DNA of 64,000 bases from Paracoccus sp. (in: a-proteobacteria) (GTDB lineage Bacteria; Pseudomonadota; Alphaproteobacteria; Rhodobacterales; Rhodobacteraceae): contig NZ_JAUNTJ010000008.1 of the NCBI RefSeq assembly GCF_030538755.1, positions 59,793 to 123,792 on the forward strand, read 5' to 3'. How positions within the stretch are numbered: position 1 is the stretch's first letter; each line of letters begins with the position of its first letter. Positions 19,012-30,205 of the stretch are shown here, one piece after another. A program made the translations under genes and the position numbers. The notes under the pieces are model-generated. The model was not told the origin of the DNA and did no database searches. It saw nothing but the letters and a program-made list of their open reading frames with translations.

Positions 19012-22000
19012 TCAGCACAGGCAATCCAGTGCCAGATCATTCCAATTTACACCGATAATGAACGGTTGTTCGTGGTCGCCGTTCTGGCCGGTCGGCTCAA
19101 GGATCAGGCCGATGATGTCGCCCTCGCCCGCTTCAAAGCCGTTACCCTGCGCCATGGCCATGTCGTAGATTTCCTGCGCATTGGCCGTGGTGCCGTAGTT
19201 ATAGTCATCCTGCACGAACACGATACCGTCGGTCAGACCCCAGATGGCGCCCTGAATTTCGGCTTCGGTGTAGGTGCCACCTTCGCCGTTGTCCATCGAG
19301 CCAAAGTCCTGATTCAGGATCCAGTTCACCTTGTCCAGGTTCTGCGGCAGCGGGATTTGCGTGCTGCTGGGAACCGAGTCGGCGTCGGCCAGATAGATAT
19401 TGACCGGCAGGTTGGTGCTCAGCGGCAGGTTGTCATAGGCGGACACGCAATAGGCGATGTCGAAGGTCTTGCCGTCCAGACGATCGTCGCCGGTGCCCGT
19501 CACCGTGGCGGTGTAGAAAGAGCCGTCGGACGAACGATCCAGCGTCACACGCAGCACGCCGCTGTCGGGCAGGCTGGCCGCGATGCTTTCCAGCGTGTTG
19601 GTCACGCCGCACCACTTCATGTTGACCGCCGCGCTGGCGGTGCCGCCCATGCCGTCGCTGATGGAATAACCATAGTTGACGGTGGTGCTGGTGCCGACGA
19701 TCTGATCTTCGTAGCTGGTGCCCGAGGCGTCGAACACAAGCTGGCCGCTGGTCAGGGTGACGCGGACGCCATCCGACAGGGTCAGCGTCTGGCCATCGGC
19801 AATCGCCCGGCCCGCCACATGGGTGATGCTCAGCGCATCGCCGTCTGCGTCGGTGTCATTGGCCAGCACGTCCACGGTCACGGGTTTGTCGGCGCAGGTG
19901 TGGGCGCTGTCGTTGTTCGCAACCGGGGCACGGTTGTCGAGGACCAGACCGGCATCGACAGTCAGGTTGGCTTCACCGACCGCCAGCGAGATGGTGCCGG
20001 TGCGGCCGGTGGCCTGTGCGGCGTCGCTGTCGATGGCGTCGTCGCTGCCAGCATTCGCGGTGGTAAAGCTGTAACCATCGGGGCGGGCAAAGCCGACCTG
20101 ATAATCGCCAGCCTGCAAGCCGGTGAACAGGTATTTGCCGTTCGCGTCGGTGGTGGTGGTCGCCACCACGGCGCCGGTCGCGGCGTTATACAGGGTCACG
20201 GTCACGCCGGCGCGGCCGGTGTCGCCATTGTCCTGAATGCCGTTGCGGTTGCTGTCCACCCAGACGTAATCGCCCAGCGAAGCGGTGCCCGGATCCTTGT
20301 AACCGGCGTCCACGTCCTTGACGTTCTGGCCGATATTCACCGTATAGCTGCCGGTCTGGCCCGTCGAGGGGTTGGCGTCGCTGTCGATGGTGTCGTTGTT
20401 GCCGACATTCGCGTCGGTCAGCACGCGGCCATCCGCATCGGTCGGGAAGACAACGGTATAGCTGCCCGCGTCCAGACCGTCGAACTTGTAGGAACCATCG
20501 GCGCCGGTCACGGTCACGGCAACGACATTGCCGTTGGCGTCCAGCAGTTGCACGGTCTGGCCGGGGATGCCGGGTTCGTTGTTGTCCAGCCCGTCCTTGT
20601 TCTGGTCAAGGAACGCACGGCCTTCCAGCGAGGCGGTGCCGGGGTCTTTCAGACCGGCATCGACATCGCTGGTGGTTTCGCCCGCGACGACGGCATAGGC
20701 ACCGGTGCGGCCGGTCGAGACATTGGCATCGCTGTCGATGGTGTCGTCATTGCCGACGTTCTGCTGGGTCAGCACACGACCGTTGACCGAGGTCGGGAAC
20801 ACAACGGTATAGTTGCCCGGCTGAAGGTTGCTGAACAGATAGGAACCATCGGCGGCGGTGGTGGTGGTGCCGACCACGTTGCCGTTGGCGTCCAGCAGTT
20901 GCACGGTCACGCCCTGCACGCCGGGTTCGCTGTTGTCCAGCCCGTCCTTGTTCTGGTCGATGAACACACGGCCTTCCAGTGCGCCGACGCTGGGACCGCT
21001 GGGGCACAGGGTCAGCTTGTCGATCTTGGCATATTCGCAATATTTGCCTTCGGCGCTCAGCTTGATGACATCGCCGGGTTTCAGGTCGAGGTTCTCGATC
21101 GTCACCTCGTTCCAGCGGTTGTTGTCTTTGTTCAGGCTGACCGTCTGGACCAGCTTGTTGTTGACATAAACCCGGATCGACCCGCTGCCCGCCGTATCGG
21201 TATAGCGCAGGGTCATGTCGAATTCGCCCGCCGGACCCTTGTAGGTCGTATAGGCATAGCCGCTGTAACCGGTCAGGCCGATGACCTTGCCTTCCGACGC
21301 GCCCGAGGTGGTGCCGACGCGCATGTTGCACAGCTGCATGGATTCAGCTTCGATGACCTGACAGGCGGGGGTGCCTTCGTCCACGTCCTTGACGCAAACG
21401 CTCAGCTCTTTGTTGGCGACGCCGCCCTTGCCGTCGTCCACGGCCACGATCACCTTATAGGTGTTGGTGCCGGCCTTGGAACCGGGGGTTTCGTAATCGG
21501 GGGCCTTTACAAAGCTCAGCTCGCCGGTTTTGGCGTCGATGGTGAACGAACCGGCATCGGTGCCGCCCACGATCTTGAACGTCAGCGAGTCGCCGTCCGC
21601 GTCGGTGGCGTTCAGCTTGATGACCAGCTTGTTGTTTTCGTCAACGCAGAACACGCCGTCCTTGGGGACGTTGGTAAAGGTCGGCGGGGTGTTCGGCGGG
21701 GCCGAGGAACCGGCGCCCAGGCAGTTGTAGTTGATCCACGAACCCGAAACCGCGCAGGTCTGCACGACGGACAGGCTGACACCGGCCGGAGGGGTGGCGC
21801 CATAGAAGGTGAAATAGCCGTTGCCCGCACCGGGGGAATCATGGCCTTCGACGATGATGTCGATCAGGTAATAGGACTTGCCGTCCGAACCTTTCAGCAC
21901 ATGGTATTTGTCAGCATACATCTTGCAGCCGGTGCCGGTGCCGTTGAGGGTGGCGTCCTGACCCGAACGGTCGCTGGACTGGGTGCGGCCGGTCCACCAG

Positions 22001-22185
22001 TTCTTGGAACCGCCGCTCAGCGCGCCGTCATCGTCCTTGGTGGACATGGTGACGGTGGGCGCTTTCGGCATCACGAAGGTGTCGCCCCGGCCAAAATCCG
22101 ATCCGTTCTTGCCGTTGGCCAGCAGATCGGCTTCGGTGAAAGCCGTCCATGTATAGGTTTTTGTGGTGCTATAGTAATACGTCAC
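19012..22185 (-). CDS. Large multidomain surface/adhesin-like protein with SdrD B-type repeats and a thioester-like C-terminal domain
   Basis: The 1057-residue protein starts at a GTG (22185) with AGGAGGG 7 bases upstream. Domains by eye: an unrecognised N-terminal region to about 160; a cadherin-like domain, about 165-270 (NATDADGDSLTF); a carbohydrate-binding-module-like domain, about 272-395 (VIEAESMQL); three SdrD B-type domains from about 400, 520 and 635 (DQNKDGLDN, DSNRNGIQDN); a second cadherin-like domain, about 755-860 (VLANDTDADGDALS); and a C-terminal domain with YCVSAY (Cys913) and EIQGAIWGLTDG (Gln978). The last resembles thioester domains of Gram-positive adhesins. No signal peptide, membrane anchor, CTERM signal or RTX repeats are visible, so the export route is unclear. 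A role in adhesion is inferred. Confidence 0.8.
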   Translation of the reverse strand: MTYYYSTTKTYTWTAFTEADLLANGKNGSDFGRGDTFVMPKAPTVTMSTKDDDGALSGGSKNWWTGRTQSSDRSGQDATLNGTGTGCKMYADKYHVLKGSDGKSYYLIDIIVEGHDSPGAGNGYFTFYGATPPAGVSLSVVQTCAVSGSWINYNCLGAGSSAPPNTPPTFTNVPKDGVFCVDENNKLVIKLNATDADGDSLTFKIVGGTDAGSFTIDAKTGELSFVKAPDYETPGSKAGTNTYKVIVAVDDGKGGVANKELSVCVKDVDEGTPACQVIEAESMQLCNMRVGTTSGASEGKVIGLTGYSGYAYTTYKGPAGEFDMTLRYTDTAGSGSIRVYVNNKLVQTVSLNKDNNRWNEVTIENLDLKPGDVIKLSAEGKYCEYAKIDKLTLCPSGPSVGALEGRVFIDQNKDGLDNSEPGVQGVTVQLLDANGNVVGTTTTAADGSYLFSNLQPGNYTVVFPTSVNGRVLTQQNVGNDDTIDSDANVSTGRTGAYAVVAGETTSDVDAGLKDPGTASLEGRAFLDQNKDGLDNNEPGIPGQTVQLLDANGNVVAVTVTGADGSYKFDGLDAGSYTVVFPTDADGRVLTDANVGNNDTIDSDANPSTGQTGSYTVNIGQNVKDVDAGYKDPGTASLGDYVWVDSNRNGIQDNGDTGRAGVTVTLYNAATGAVVATTTTDANGKYLFTGLQAGDYQVGFARPDGYSFTTANAGSDDAIDSDAAQATGRTGTISLAVGEANLTVDAGLVLDNRAPVANNDSAHTCADKPVTVDVLANDTDADGDALSITHVAGRAIADGQTLTLSDGVRVTLTSGQLVFDASGTSYEDQIVGTSTTVNYGYSISDGMGGTASAAVNMKWCGVTNTLESIAASLPDSGVLRVTLDRSSDGSFYTATVTGTGDDRLDGKTFDIAYCVSAYDNLPLSTNLPVNIYLADADSVPSSTQIPLPQNLDKVNWILNQDFGSMDNGEGGTYTEAEIQGAIWGLTDGIVFVQDDYNYGTTANAQEIYDMAMAQGNGFEAGEGDIIGLILEPTGQNGDHEQPFIIGVNWNDLALDCLC

Positions 22186-23075
22186 TGTTGTCCCTCCTGA
22201 GTGCCGGACTGCCTGTTGACATAAGGCAAAAGTAAACCACCCCACCGGAACGACCGGCGAGCAATATAAACTACAGAAGAAGCGGGCCATCACCGGGCTG
22301 CCGCGCCCCGCAATACGGGGTGCGGCAGAACCTTTTGTCTGATCCCTGTTCCACCGAGGACAACCTAACGCAACGGCAGTTAAAGTTCATGTGAAAATTT
22401 AATAATTTCGGTTCAGTTTTCTCTGTTTCTGGCGGGCATCCTGCTGACACTGCATAAAGTCCGCACATTTCCACAACTTGGGATGGTAAATTGGCTTAAT
22501 ATTTTTTGTCCGCAGGCGCCGATCCGCCGAGACGGCTTGCGTCAGGTGATTCGCGCTGCCTGTGGCGGGTGTCTGGCGGGCCTCGAATTTTTCAAAGCGG
22601 TTCAGTTTTCAGATAAAATTATGCAATTTCAGATGGATGTATGGCATTGCCATTCGGGTGTCCGTCGTGGTGCGATGGCGGCTTGCGGTAGCTTTGCACC
22701 ATTCCTGCCGCGTAACTGAACGATTCGTCGGAAATATGCCTCGGCGGCGTTTCGCTTATCGCCGGGTGCTTTATTACCGCACGCGCTGTTTTTGAAAATC
22801 AGTTTAGTTTTTCAGTCTTGCCGCGATCTGTTGCGATCTGTGCATTTCGCGCTGCGGTAAATATCGGAGGGCCTATATCATAAAGAACTGAGCCGCTGCC
22901 GTGCGGTTATTGCGTTCCGCGATGCACGCCGCGCCGGGTCGGGCGCGGCGGTGCTGGGGCAGGGCACAACTGCAAGCGGTGTGTGGCGCGGTTGCCCGGT
23001 GGTCGGAAAGTGGCAAAAGCGACCCTGACCATAGCCAGTTCACAGTGTCAGGTGCGACCTGTCCAAAGACAGGTT
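22186..23075. other. Long non-coding, relatively AT-rich region upstream of the adhesin gene
   Basis: No convincing gene lies in these 890 bases; the short frames present lack ribosome sites and family character. Base composition is visibly richer in A+T than the flanks from about 22370 to 22870. It holds a 13-base direct repeat CGGTTCAGTTTTC (22409-22421 and 22598-22610), a tandem GCGATCTG near 22825-22840, and a hairpin at 22298-22328. It probably contains the promoter and regulatory sites of the adhesin gene and possibly the 5' leader. Confidence 0.55.
22298..22328. other. Hairpin upstream of the adhesin start
   Basis: CTGCCGCGCCCCG and CGGGGTGCGGCAG pair over 13 bases around CAATA, fully paired on the plus strand counting one G-U. 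On the plus strand it is followed by AACCTTTT, so it might end a rightward transcript; on the minus strand it would lie in the adhesin leader. Confidence 0.45.
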
Positions 23076-23675
23076 TTATGCCTGGCTCCCTTCGGTTGTA
23101 TGCAGCAGGCGCGCGGCATCGCGATCCTGACAGCGGGCAACCCAGTTCCTGACCGCTGGCGTCGTGGGCATCTGATCGCCAACCCATGCGAACGGCCCCA
23201 CGCACAGCAGATCGGCCGCGCTGCAATCATCACCCAGCAGATAGGGCTGCTGCGTCAGCACTTCGTCCAGCCGGGCAAGGGCGGTGTCGTAATCGCGCAG
23301 GCTGGCGGTAATGGTGGGGTGGTTGATCCCGGCCCACATCAGGATCGCGACGGGTTCGAAAACCCCCTGATACCAGATCAGCCACGGCAGATAGGCGCCG
23401 CGCTGCGGGTGCCCGACCGGACGCCCCAGCGGGCTGTCAAAGCGGTCGGTCAGATACAGGATGATCGCCGCCCGTTCACGCAGATGGTCGGTGCCGTCGG
23501 TCAGATAGGGCACCTTGCCTTCAGGATGCGGGTTGGCGGGGTCGCGCTGGCCCGAGCCATCCTGCCGGGAAATCGTGACCTGCTCGATCCGCACCTGATC
23601 GGTAACGGCCATTTCATGCAGCAATTGCACGACCGAGGTCGAGCGGCTGGCGGGGGCGTGATACAGGGTCAGCAT
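23076..23675 (-). CDS. Glutathione S-transferase family protein
   Basis: The 199-residue protein has an N-terminal thioredoxin-like GST domain (LTLYHAPASRSTSVVQLLHE, then GKVPYLTDG and a RERAAIILYL helix) and an all-helical C-terminal domain with the conserved Asp segment DDCSAADLLCVG. Members conjugate glutathione to electrophiles or reduce peroxides; the substrate is unknown. The start at 23675 has GGAAGGAG immediately upstream. The gene is divergent from a WYL-type regulator 63 bases away, a common arrangement in which the regulator controls the enzyme. That regulator is frameshifted here, so expression may be altered. Confidence 0.9.
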   Translation of the reverse strand: MLTLYHAPASRSTSVVQLLHEMAVTDQVRIEQVTISRQDGSGQRDPANPHPEGKVPYLTDGTDHLRERAAIILYLTDRFDSPLGRPVGHPQRGAYLPWLIWYQGVFEPVAILMWAGINHPTITASLRDYDTALARLDEVLTQQPYLLGDDCSAADLLCVGPFAWVGDQMPTTPAVRNWVARCQDRDAARLLHTTEGSQA

Positions 23676-23721
23676 GTCTTGCTCCTTCCGATGTGATGGG
23701 CATGATCTAGGCCATGGCTCC

Positions 23722-23737
23722 TGACAGAAGGTGACAG
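23722..23737. promoter_or_regulatory. TGACAG direct repeats in the GST/regulator divergent promoter
   Basis: TGACAG occurs at 23722-23727 and 23732-23737, spaced exactly 10 bases, on one face of the helix and immediately before the regulator's ATG. This is a plausible binding site for the WYL regulator controlling itself and the GST gene. Confidence 0.4.
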
Positions 23738-23738
23738 C

Positions 23739-24487
23739 ATGGCCCGATCCGACCGGCTGCTGCGGCTGATCGACCGTTTGCGCTGCTTGCCCGCGCCGGT
23801 CACGGCGGCGCGGCTGGCCGAGGAAACCGGGGTCTCTCTGCGGCAATTGTATCGCGACATTGCCACTTTGCGTGCGGGTGGTGCGCTGATCGACGGCGAA
23901 GCGGGCGTTGGCTATACCCTGACCGAAGATCCCGCGCTGCCGCCGCAATCCTTTTCGCGGCTGGAAATCGAGGCGCTGCGTCTGGCGGTCGAGGCGCTGC
24001 CCGCCATCGGTGACGCCGATCTGACCCAAGCCGCCCGTGATGCCCTGTCCCGCATGATCGCGACCTTGCCTGAACGGCAGGCGCAGCAGGCGATGCACGC
24101 GATCATGAAAACCTTTGTCCCGACGCCCATGCGTGACCCGCCGCAGGTGCCGCTGGCCCTGATCCGGCAGGGTGCTGGGATGAACAGGCGCTGTCGATCC
24201 GCTATTGCGATGCGCAGGGGGCGCAGACGCAGCGGGTGATCTGGCCGCTGGCGCTGTCCTATTCCGACCGGGCGCTGATGCTGCTGGCGCATTGCCGGTT
24301 GCGGGATGATTTCCGCACCTTTCACGTCAACCGCATCAATGGCGCCAGCCTGACCGGCGACAGTTTCCGCCCCCGGCGGGTGGCCCTGCTGCGCGACTAT
24401 ATCACCGCCCGGCGCGCCATGAAAAAGCCGGGGCGCGCAGATGGCGGCCCCGGCCCGGTTTCGTGCAACCACTCAGATCAGAACTGA
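23739..24487 (+). pseudogene. YafY/WYL-family transcriptional regulator, frameshifted
   Basis: The first frame gives a DeoR-type helix-turn-helix (residues about 1-60, SLRQLYRDIATLR) and the linker helices, then loses similarity near base 24172 and stops at 24239 after an Arg-rich tail. The WYL sensor domain resumes in another frame from about 24176 (LSIRYCDAQGAQTQRVIWPL) and runs to 24487. Restoring one base around 24170-24176, giving Ala-Trp-Asp-Glu, joins them into a protein of about 249 residues, normal for the family. So a one-base deletion or a sequencing error is likely. Its 3' end overlaps the convergent outer-membrane gene by 10 bases. Confidence 0.82.
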
Positions 24488-25236
24488 TAGTTCAGACCGA
24501 TTTTGATCAGGTGGTGTTCCGGCGTTGCGACGGTCTGCACGCCCGAATCGCTGCCTTCGCTGGCCGGGAAGAATACGTCGGTCTTGCCGAAGTTGTAATA
24601 GTTCCATTCGCCGAACACCGACAGGCGGTCGTTGATCTTGCGTTCGACACCGGCACCCAGAACATAGCGGGTGGCGTCGTAATCAACCGATTGCGCGCCC
24701 GCGCCGGTGCCTTGGGTATAGGTGAAATCGCCATAGGCGACACCGGCCAGACCGTAAACCAGCGTCTGTTCGTTCATCAGCGTGCCGCCTTTGAACTTGA
24801 GCGAGATGATGTGGTTCACTTCGGACTTGCCGCCATCGGTGAAGGTGCTGCCACCTGCGACGGCTTCGTAATCGTCCTCAACCTTGCCGAAATCGACGCT
24901 CAGTTCCGGGCCGAAAACGAAGTTGTTGCGCTGCCAGCGATAGCCAAGCGCCAGCGATGCCGCCGGACCTTTGACATCGAGGCTGTGGCCCGAGGGCGTC
25001 ACGGAACCGGCAGCCACACCGCCAGCGACGTTTTCAATACCCACACGATCATCGCCGTTGAACGCATAACCCAGGGCACCGCCGACATAGGCACCGGCCC
25101 ACAGCGGCGCGGCCACCTGTTCGGACGGGGCGATGACGATCGGTGCTTCGACCACGGGCGGGGTATAGCCGCCAGCCAGCGCGGCGGCGGGCAGGGCAAC
25201 GGTAACAAGGGCGGCAAGGCGCAGATTGCGGATCAT
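24478..25236 (-). CDS. Outer-membrane beta-barrel protein (porin-like, OmpA/OmpX-type barrel)
   Basis: The 252-residue protein has a Sec signal peptide ending AALAGG, then a barrel-like pattern of alternating residues with glycine and aromatic girdles: GAYVGGALGYAF, AASLALGYRWQ, LVYGLAGVAYGDF, RLSVFGEWNYYNFG. It ends in IGLNYQF, the terminal Phe expected for BAM-dependent insertion. It is probably an 8-stranded barrel of the kind annotated as outer-membrane protein beta-barrel domain. The start at 25236 has GGAG 7 bases upstream; Met codons 8 or more residues further upstream do not improve the signal peptide. Specific function is unknown. Confidence 0.85.
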   Translation of the reverse strand: MIRNLRLAALVTVALPAAALAGGYTPPVVEAPIVIAPSEQVAAPLWAGAYVGGALGYAFNGDDRVGIENVAGGVAAGSVTPSGHSLDVKGPAASLALGYRWQRNNFVFGPELSVDFGKVEDDYEAVAGGSTFTDGGKSEVNHIISLKFKGGTLMNEQTLVYGLAGVAYGDFTYTQGTGAGAQSVDYDATRYVLGAGVERKINDRLSVFGEWNYYNFGKTDVFFPASEGSDSGVQTVATPEHHLIKIGLNYQF

Positions 25237-25367
25237 CACAGGCTCCATCAGCGGGATCATACGAATTTCCTCTGCCTTAGCCGCCGGTGGGCGGTTGCGC
25301 AAACATCCCGTTGCCGCACCTGCCAAAAAGAACAGGCGCGCGGCATGAAAAGCACATAATGACTGGA

Positions 25368-27836
<2,469 letters not shown>

Positions 27837-27940
27837 TTATAGGGGCAAGGCGGGGGAATGTCACGGGAAAGCCACAAGATTTTGCGGTTTGCGCGGGAAC
27901 TGGCCCTGCGGCCGGGCGCGCATGTCGGGGGATACGGCGG

Positions 27941-29008
27941 TCATGGGGCGATCCTCGATGTGCCATCGGTTTTGACCACCGCCAGATCCTCGCCGTTCAG
28001 CGTGTCGAACAGTTCGGGGCCGGTGCCGGTCAGCACGGATTGAGCGGGCAGGGCGGTGATTTCCGCATAGAGCAGCGCGCGGCGGGCGGCATCCAGATGG
28101 GCGGCCACCTCGTCCAGCAACAGCAGCACCGGCTGATCGGCCAGGGCGCGGGCATTGGCCAGGATCAGCGACAGCAGCAGCGCCTTTTGCTCCCCGGTCG
28201 AGGACAGTGCGGCGGGCATATCCTGCGGCCCCCAATGCGCCCCCAGATCGGCGCGGTGCGGACCGGTCAGGCTGCGGCCCGCGGCCAGATCGCGGGGGCG
28301 GGTGGCGGCCAGACGCGCGGCGATGCTGGCCGGATCGGGGTCGTCGGCAAACCCCTCGCCCGGCAGCAGGGTCAGGCGCGCGGCGGGAAAGGCATCGCCG
28401 CCCTGCGCCTGCGCAGCGGCGATCCGGTTCAGCGCAGCGGTGCGGTTGGCGGTGATCTGCGCCCCGGCCTCGGCCATCTGCGATTCCAGCGCGCGATACC
28501 AATGCGGATCGCCGACCTGATCGCGCAGCAGGCGGTTGCGTTCGCGCATCGCCTTGTCATAGGCCAGCGCGGCCTCGGCATGAGCGGGCGCAAAGCTGAG
28601 CGTCACGCGATCCAGAAAGCGCCGCCGCGTTTCCGGCGTGTCGGTCCACAGCCGGTCCATCGCCGGGGTCAGCCAGATGACGCGGATCAGCGCCCCCAGC
28701 CGGACCTGCGGCGCGGGTTTGTCGTCGATGATGACGTGGCGGCCCTGATCTGGCGGCGCGCCGGTTTCCACCGCGTGATCCCCGATCTGCGCCCGGATGC
28801 GCCAGCCCGCCGCCGCGCCCTGTCGCGCCTGTTCGGGCGCGGGCACGCCGCGCAAGCCGCGACCGGGGGCCAGCATCGACAGCGCCTCAAGGATGTTGGT
28901 TTTGCCTGATCCGTTCGGCCCATGCAGCGCCACGGGCCGCCCGCCAAGCTCCAGCGTCAGGCGCGGCCATGACCGGAACTGGGCAAGGCTAAGCGTCGAA
29001 AGGATCAC
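27941..29008 (-). CDS. recF: DNA replication and repair protein RecF
   Basis: RecF is an SMC-like ATPase that loads RecA at gaps with RecO and RecR. Walker A is HGPNGSGKTNILEAL, the signature segment STGEQKALLLS, and Walker B LLLLDEVAAHLD. The product has 355 residues, a usual length. It starts with GTG at 29008, overlapping the dnaN stop as GTGA, so the two are translationally coupled. The overlap and family N terminus (ILSTLSLAQFRSW) fix this start. Confidence 0.96.
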   Translation of the reverse strand: MILSTLSLAQFRSWPRLTLELGGRPVALHGPNGSGKTNILEALSMLAPGRGLRGVPAPEQARQGAAAGWRIRAQIGDHAVETGAPPDQGRHVIIDDKPAPQVRLGALIRVIWLTPAMDRLWTDTPETRRRFLDRVTLSFAPAHAEAALAYDKAMRERNRLLRDQVGDPHWYRALESQMAEAGAQITANRTAALNRIAAAQAQGGDAFPAARLTLLPGEGFADDPDPASIAARLAATRPRDLAAGRSLTGPHRADLGAHWGPQDMPAALSSTGEQKALLLSLILANARALADQPVLLLLDEVAAHLDAARRALLYAEITALPAQSVLTGTGPELFDTLNGEDLAVVKTDGTSRIAP

Positions 29009-30123
29009 ACCCGCATCGGCATGACGACGTAAACCGCGCTGGTGTCGCCACCCTCGCGGATCAGGGCGGCATCGCCGGAGCCGTTGAACAGGAACACGGC
29101 GTTATCGTGATCCACCTGCGCGGCGATTTCTTGCAGATATTTGGCGTTAAAGCCGATTTCCAGCGGATCATCGGCATAGGCGACGATCAGTTCTTCGTCG
29201 GCGGCACCCGAATCGGGGGCGTTGACCGACAGCACCAGCCGGTCCTGATCCAGCGCCAGCTTGACCGCGCGCGACCGTTCCGACGACACGGTGGCCACCC
29301 GGTCCACGGCGCGGGCGAAATCATTGGCGTCCACCTCTAGTTTGCGGGTGTTGCCGGTGGGGATGACGCGCGAATAATCGGGGAAGGTGCCGTCGATGAC
29401 CTTGGAGGTCAGGGTCAGCGTCGGCGTGGCAAAGCGCACCTTGGTTTCGCTGACAGACACGGCGATGGCGGCTTCGTCGTCATCCAGCAGCTTGCGCAAT
29501 TCGTTCACCGTCTTGCGCGGCACGATCACGCCCGGCATATCCGCCGCCCCTTCGGGCAAGGGCGCATCCACGCGCGCCAGCCGGTGCCCGTCGGTCGCCA
29601 CGCAGCGCAGAACCGGCGCGCCATCCGCCTGCGTCACATGCAGATAAACGCCGTTCAGATAATAGCGGGTTTCCTCGGTCGAGATGGCGAATTTCGACTT
29701 GTCGAACAGTCGCCGCAGAATCGGGGCCGGGGCGCTGAAATTGGCGCTGTATTCGGAATTGGCCATGACCGGGAAATCTTCGCGCGGCAGCGTCGCAAGG
29801 CTGAAATTCGAGCGCCCGGCCTGCACGTTCAGCCGCCCGGCAGCGGCATCGACGCTGATATTGACCAGCGCGCCATCAGGCAGCTTGCGGGCGATTTCGT
29901 TCAGCAAGGCGGCGCTGACCGTGGTGCCGCCGGGGCGTTCGACCTGCGCGGGGGCGCGGTCCACCACCTCGGTGTCCAGATCGGTGGCGCGCAGGCTGAC
30001 GCCATCGGGCGTCGCTTCGATCAGGATATTGGCCAGAATCGGGATGGTGTTGCGCCGTTCGACAACGGATTGCGCCTGATTGACCGCCTTGACCAGCACT
30101 GCGCGTTCGATGGAAAACTTCAT
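29005..30123 (-). CDS. dnaN: DNA polymerase III beta sliding clamp
   Basis: The 372-residue product is the ring-shaped processivity clamp. The N terminus (MKFSIERAVLVKAVNQAQSV) and C terminus ending in VMPMRV are highly characteristic. The three clamp domains are complete. It lies 82 bases after dnaA and overlaps recF, the conserved bacterial order. The 82-base gap could hold a secondary promoter. Confidence 0.98.
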   Translation of the reverse strand: MKFSIERAVLVKAVNQAQSVVERRNTIPILANILIEATPDGVSLRATDLDTEVVDRAPAQVERPGGTTVSAALLNEIARKLPDGALVNISVDAAAGRLNVQAGRSNFSLATLPREDFPVMANSEYSANFSAPAPILRRLFDKSKFAISTEETRYYLNGVYLHVTQADGAPVLRCVATDGHRLARVDAPLPEGAADMPGVIVPRKTVNELRKLLDDDEAAIAVSVSETKVRFATPTLTLTSKVIDGTFPDYSRVIPTGNTRKLEVDANDFARAVDRVATVSSERSRAVKLALDQDRLVLSVNAPDSGAADEELIVAYADDPLEIGFNAKYLQEIAAQVDHDNAVFLFNGSGDAALIREGGDTSAVYVVMPMRV

Positions 30124-30205
30124 CGCCTTTCCCCGTCCCTATGTGTGGACTGCGTTTTAGCTGCCCGGCGGGCCGGTCACAAGGATTTCATCGCACTGGC
30201 GTCGC

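Noticed and set aside
22483-22795. Small plus-strand frames of 77-78 codons in the AT-rich gap
   Set aside because: No ribosome sites, no recognisable protein features, and they overlap each other in different frames.
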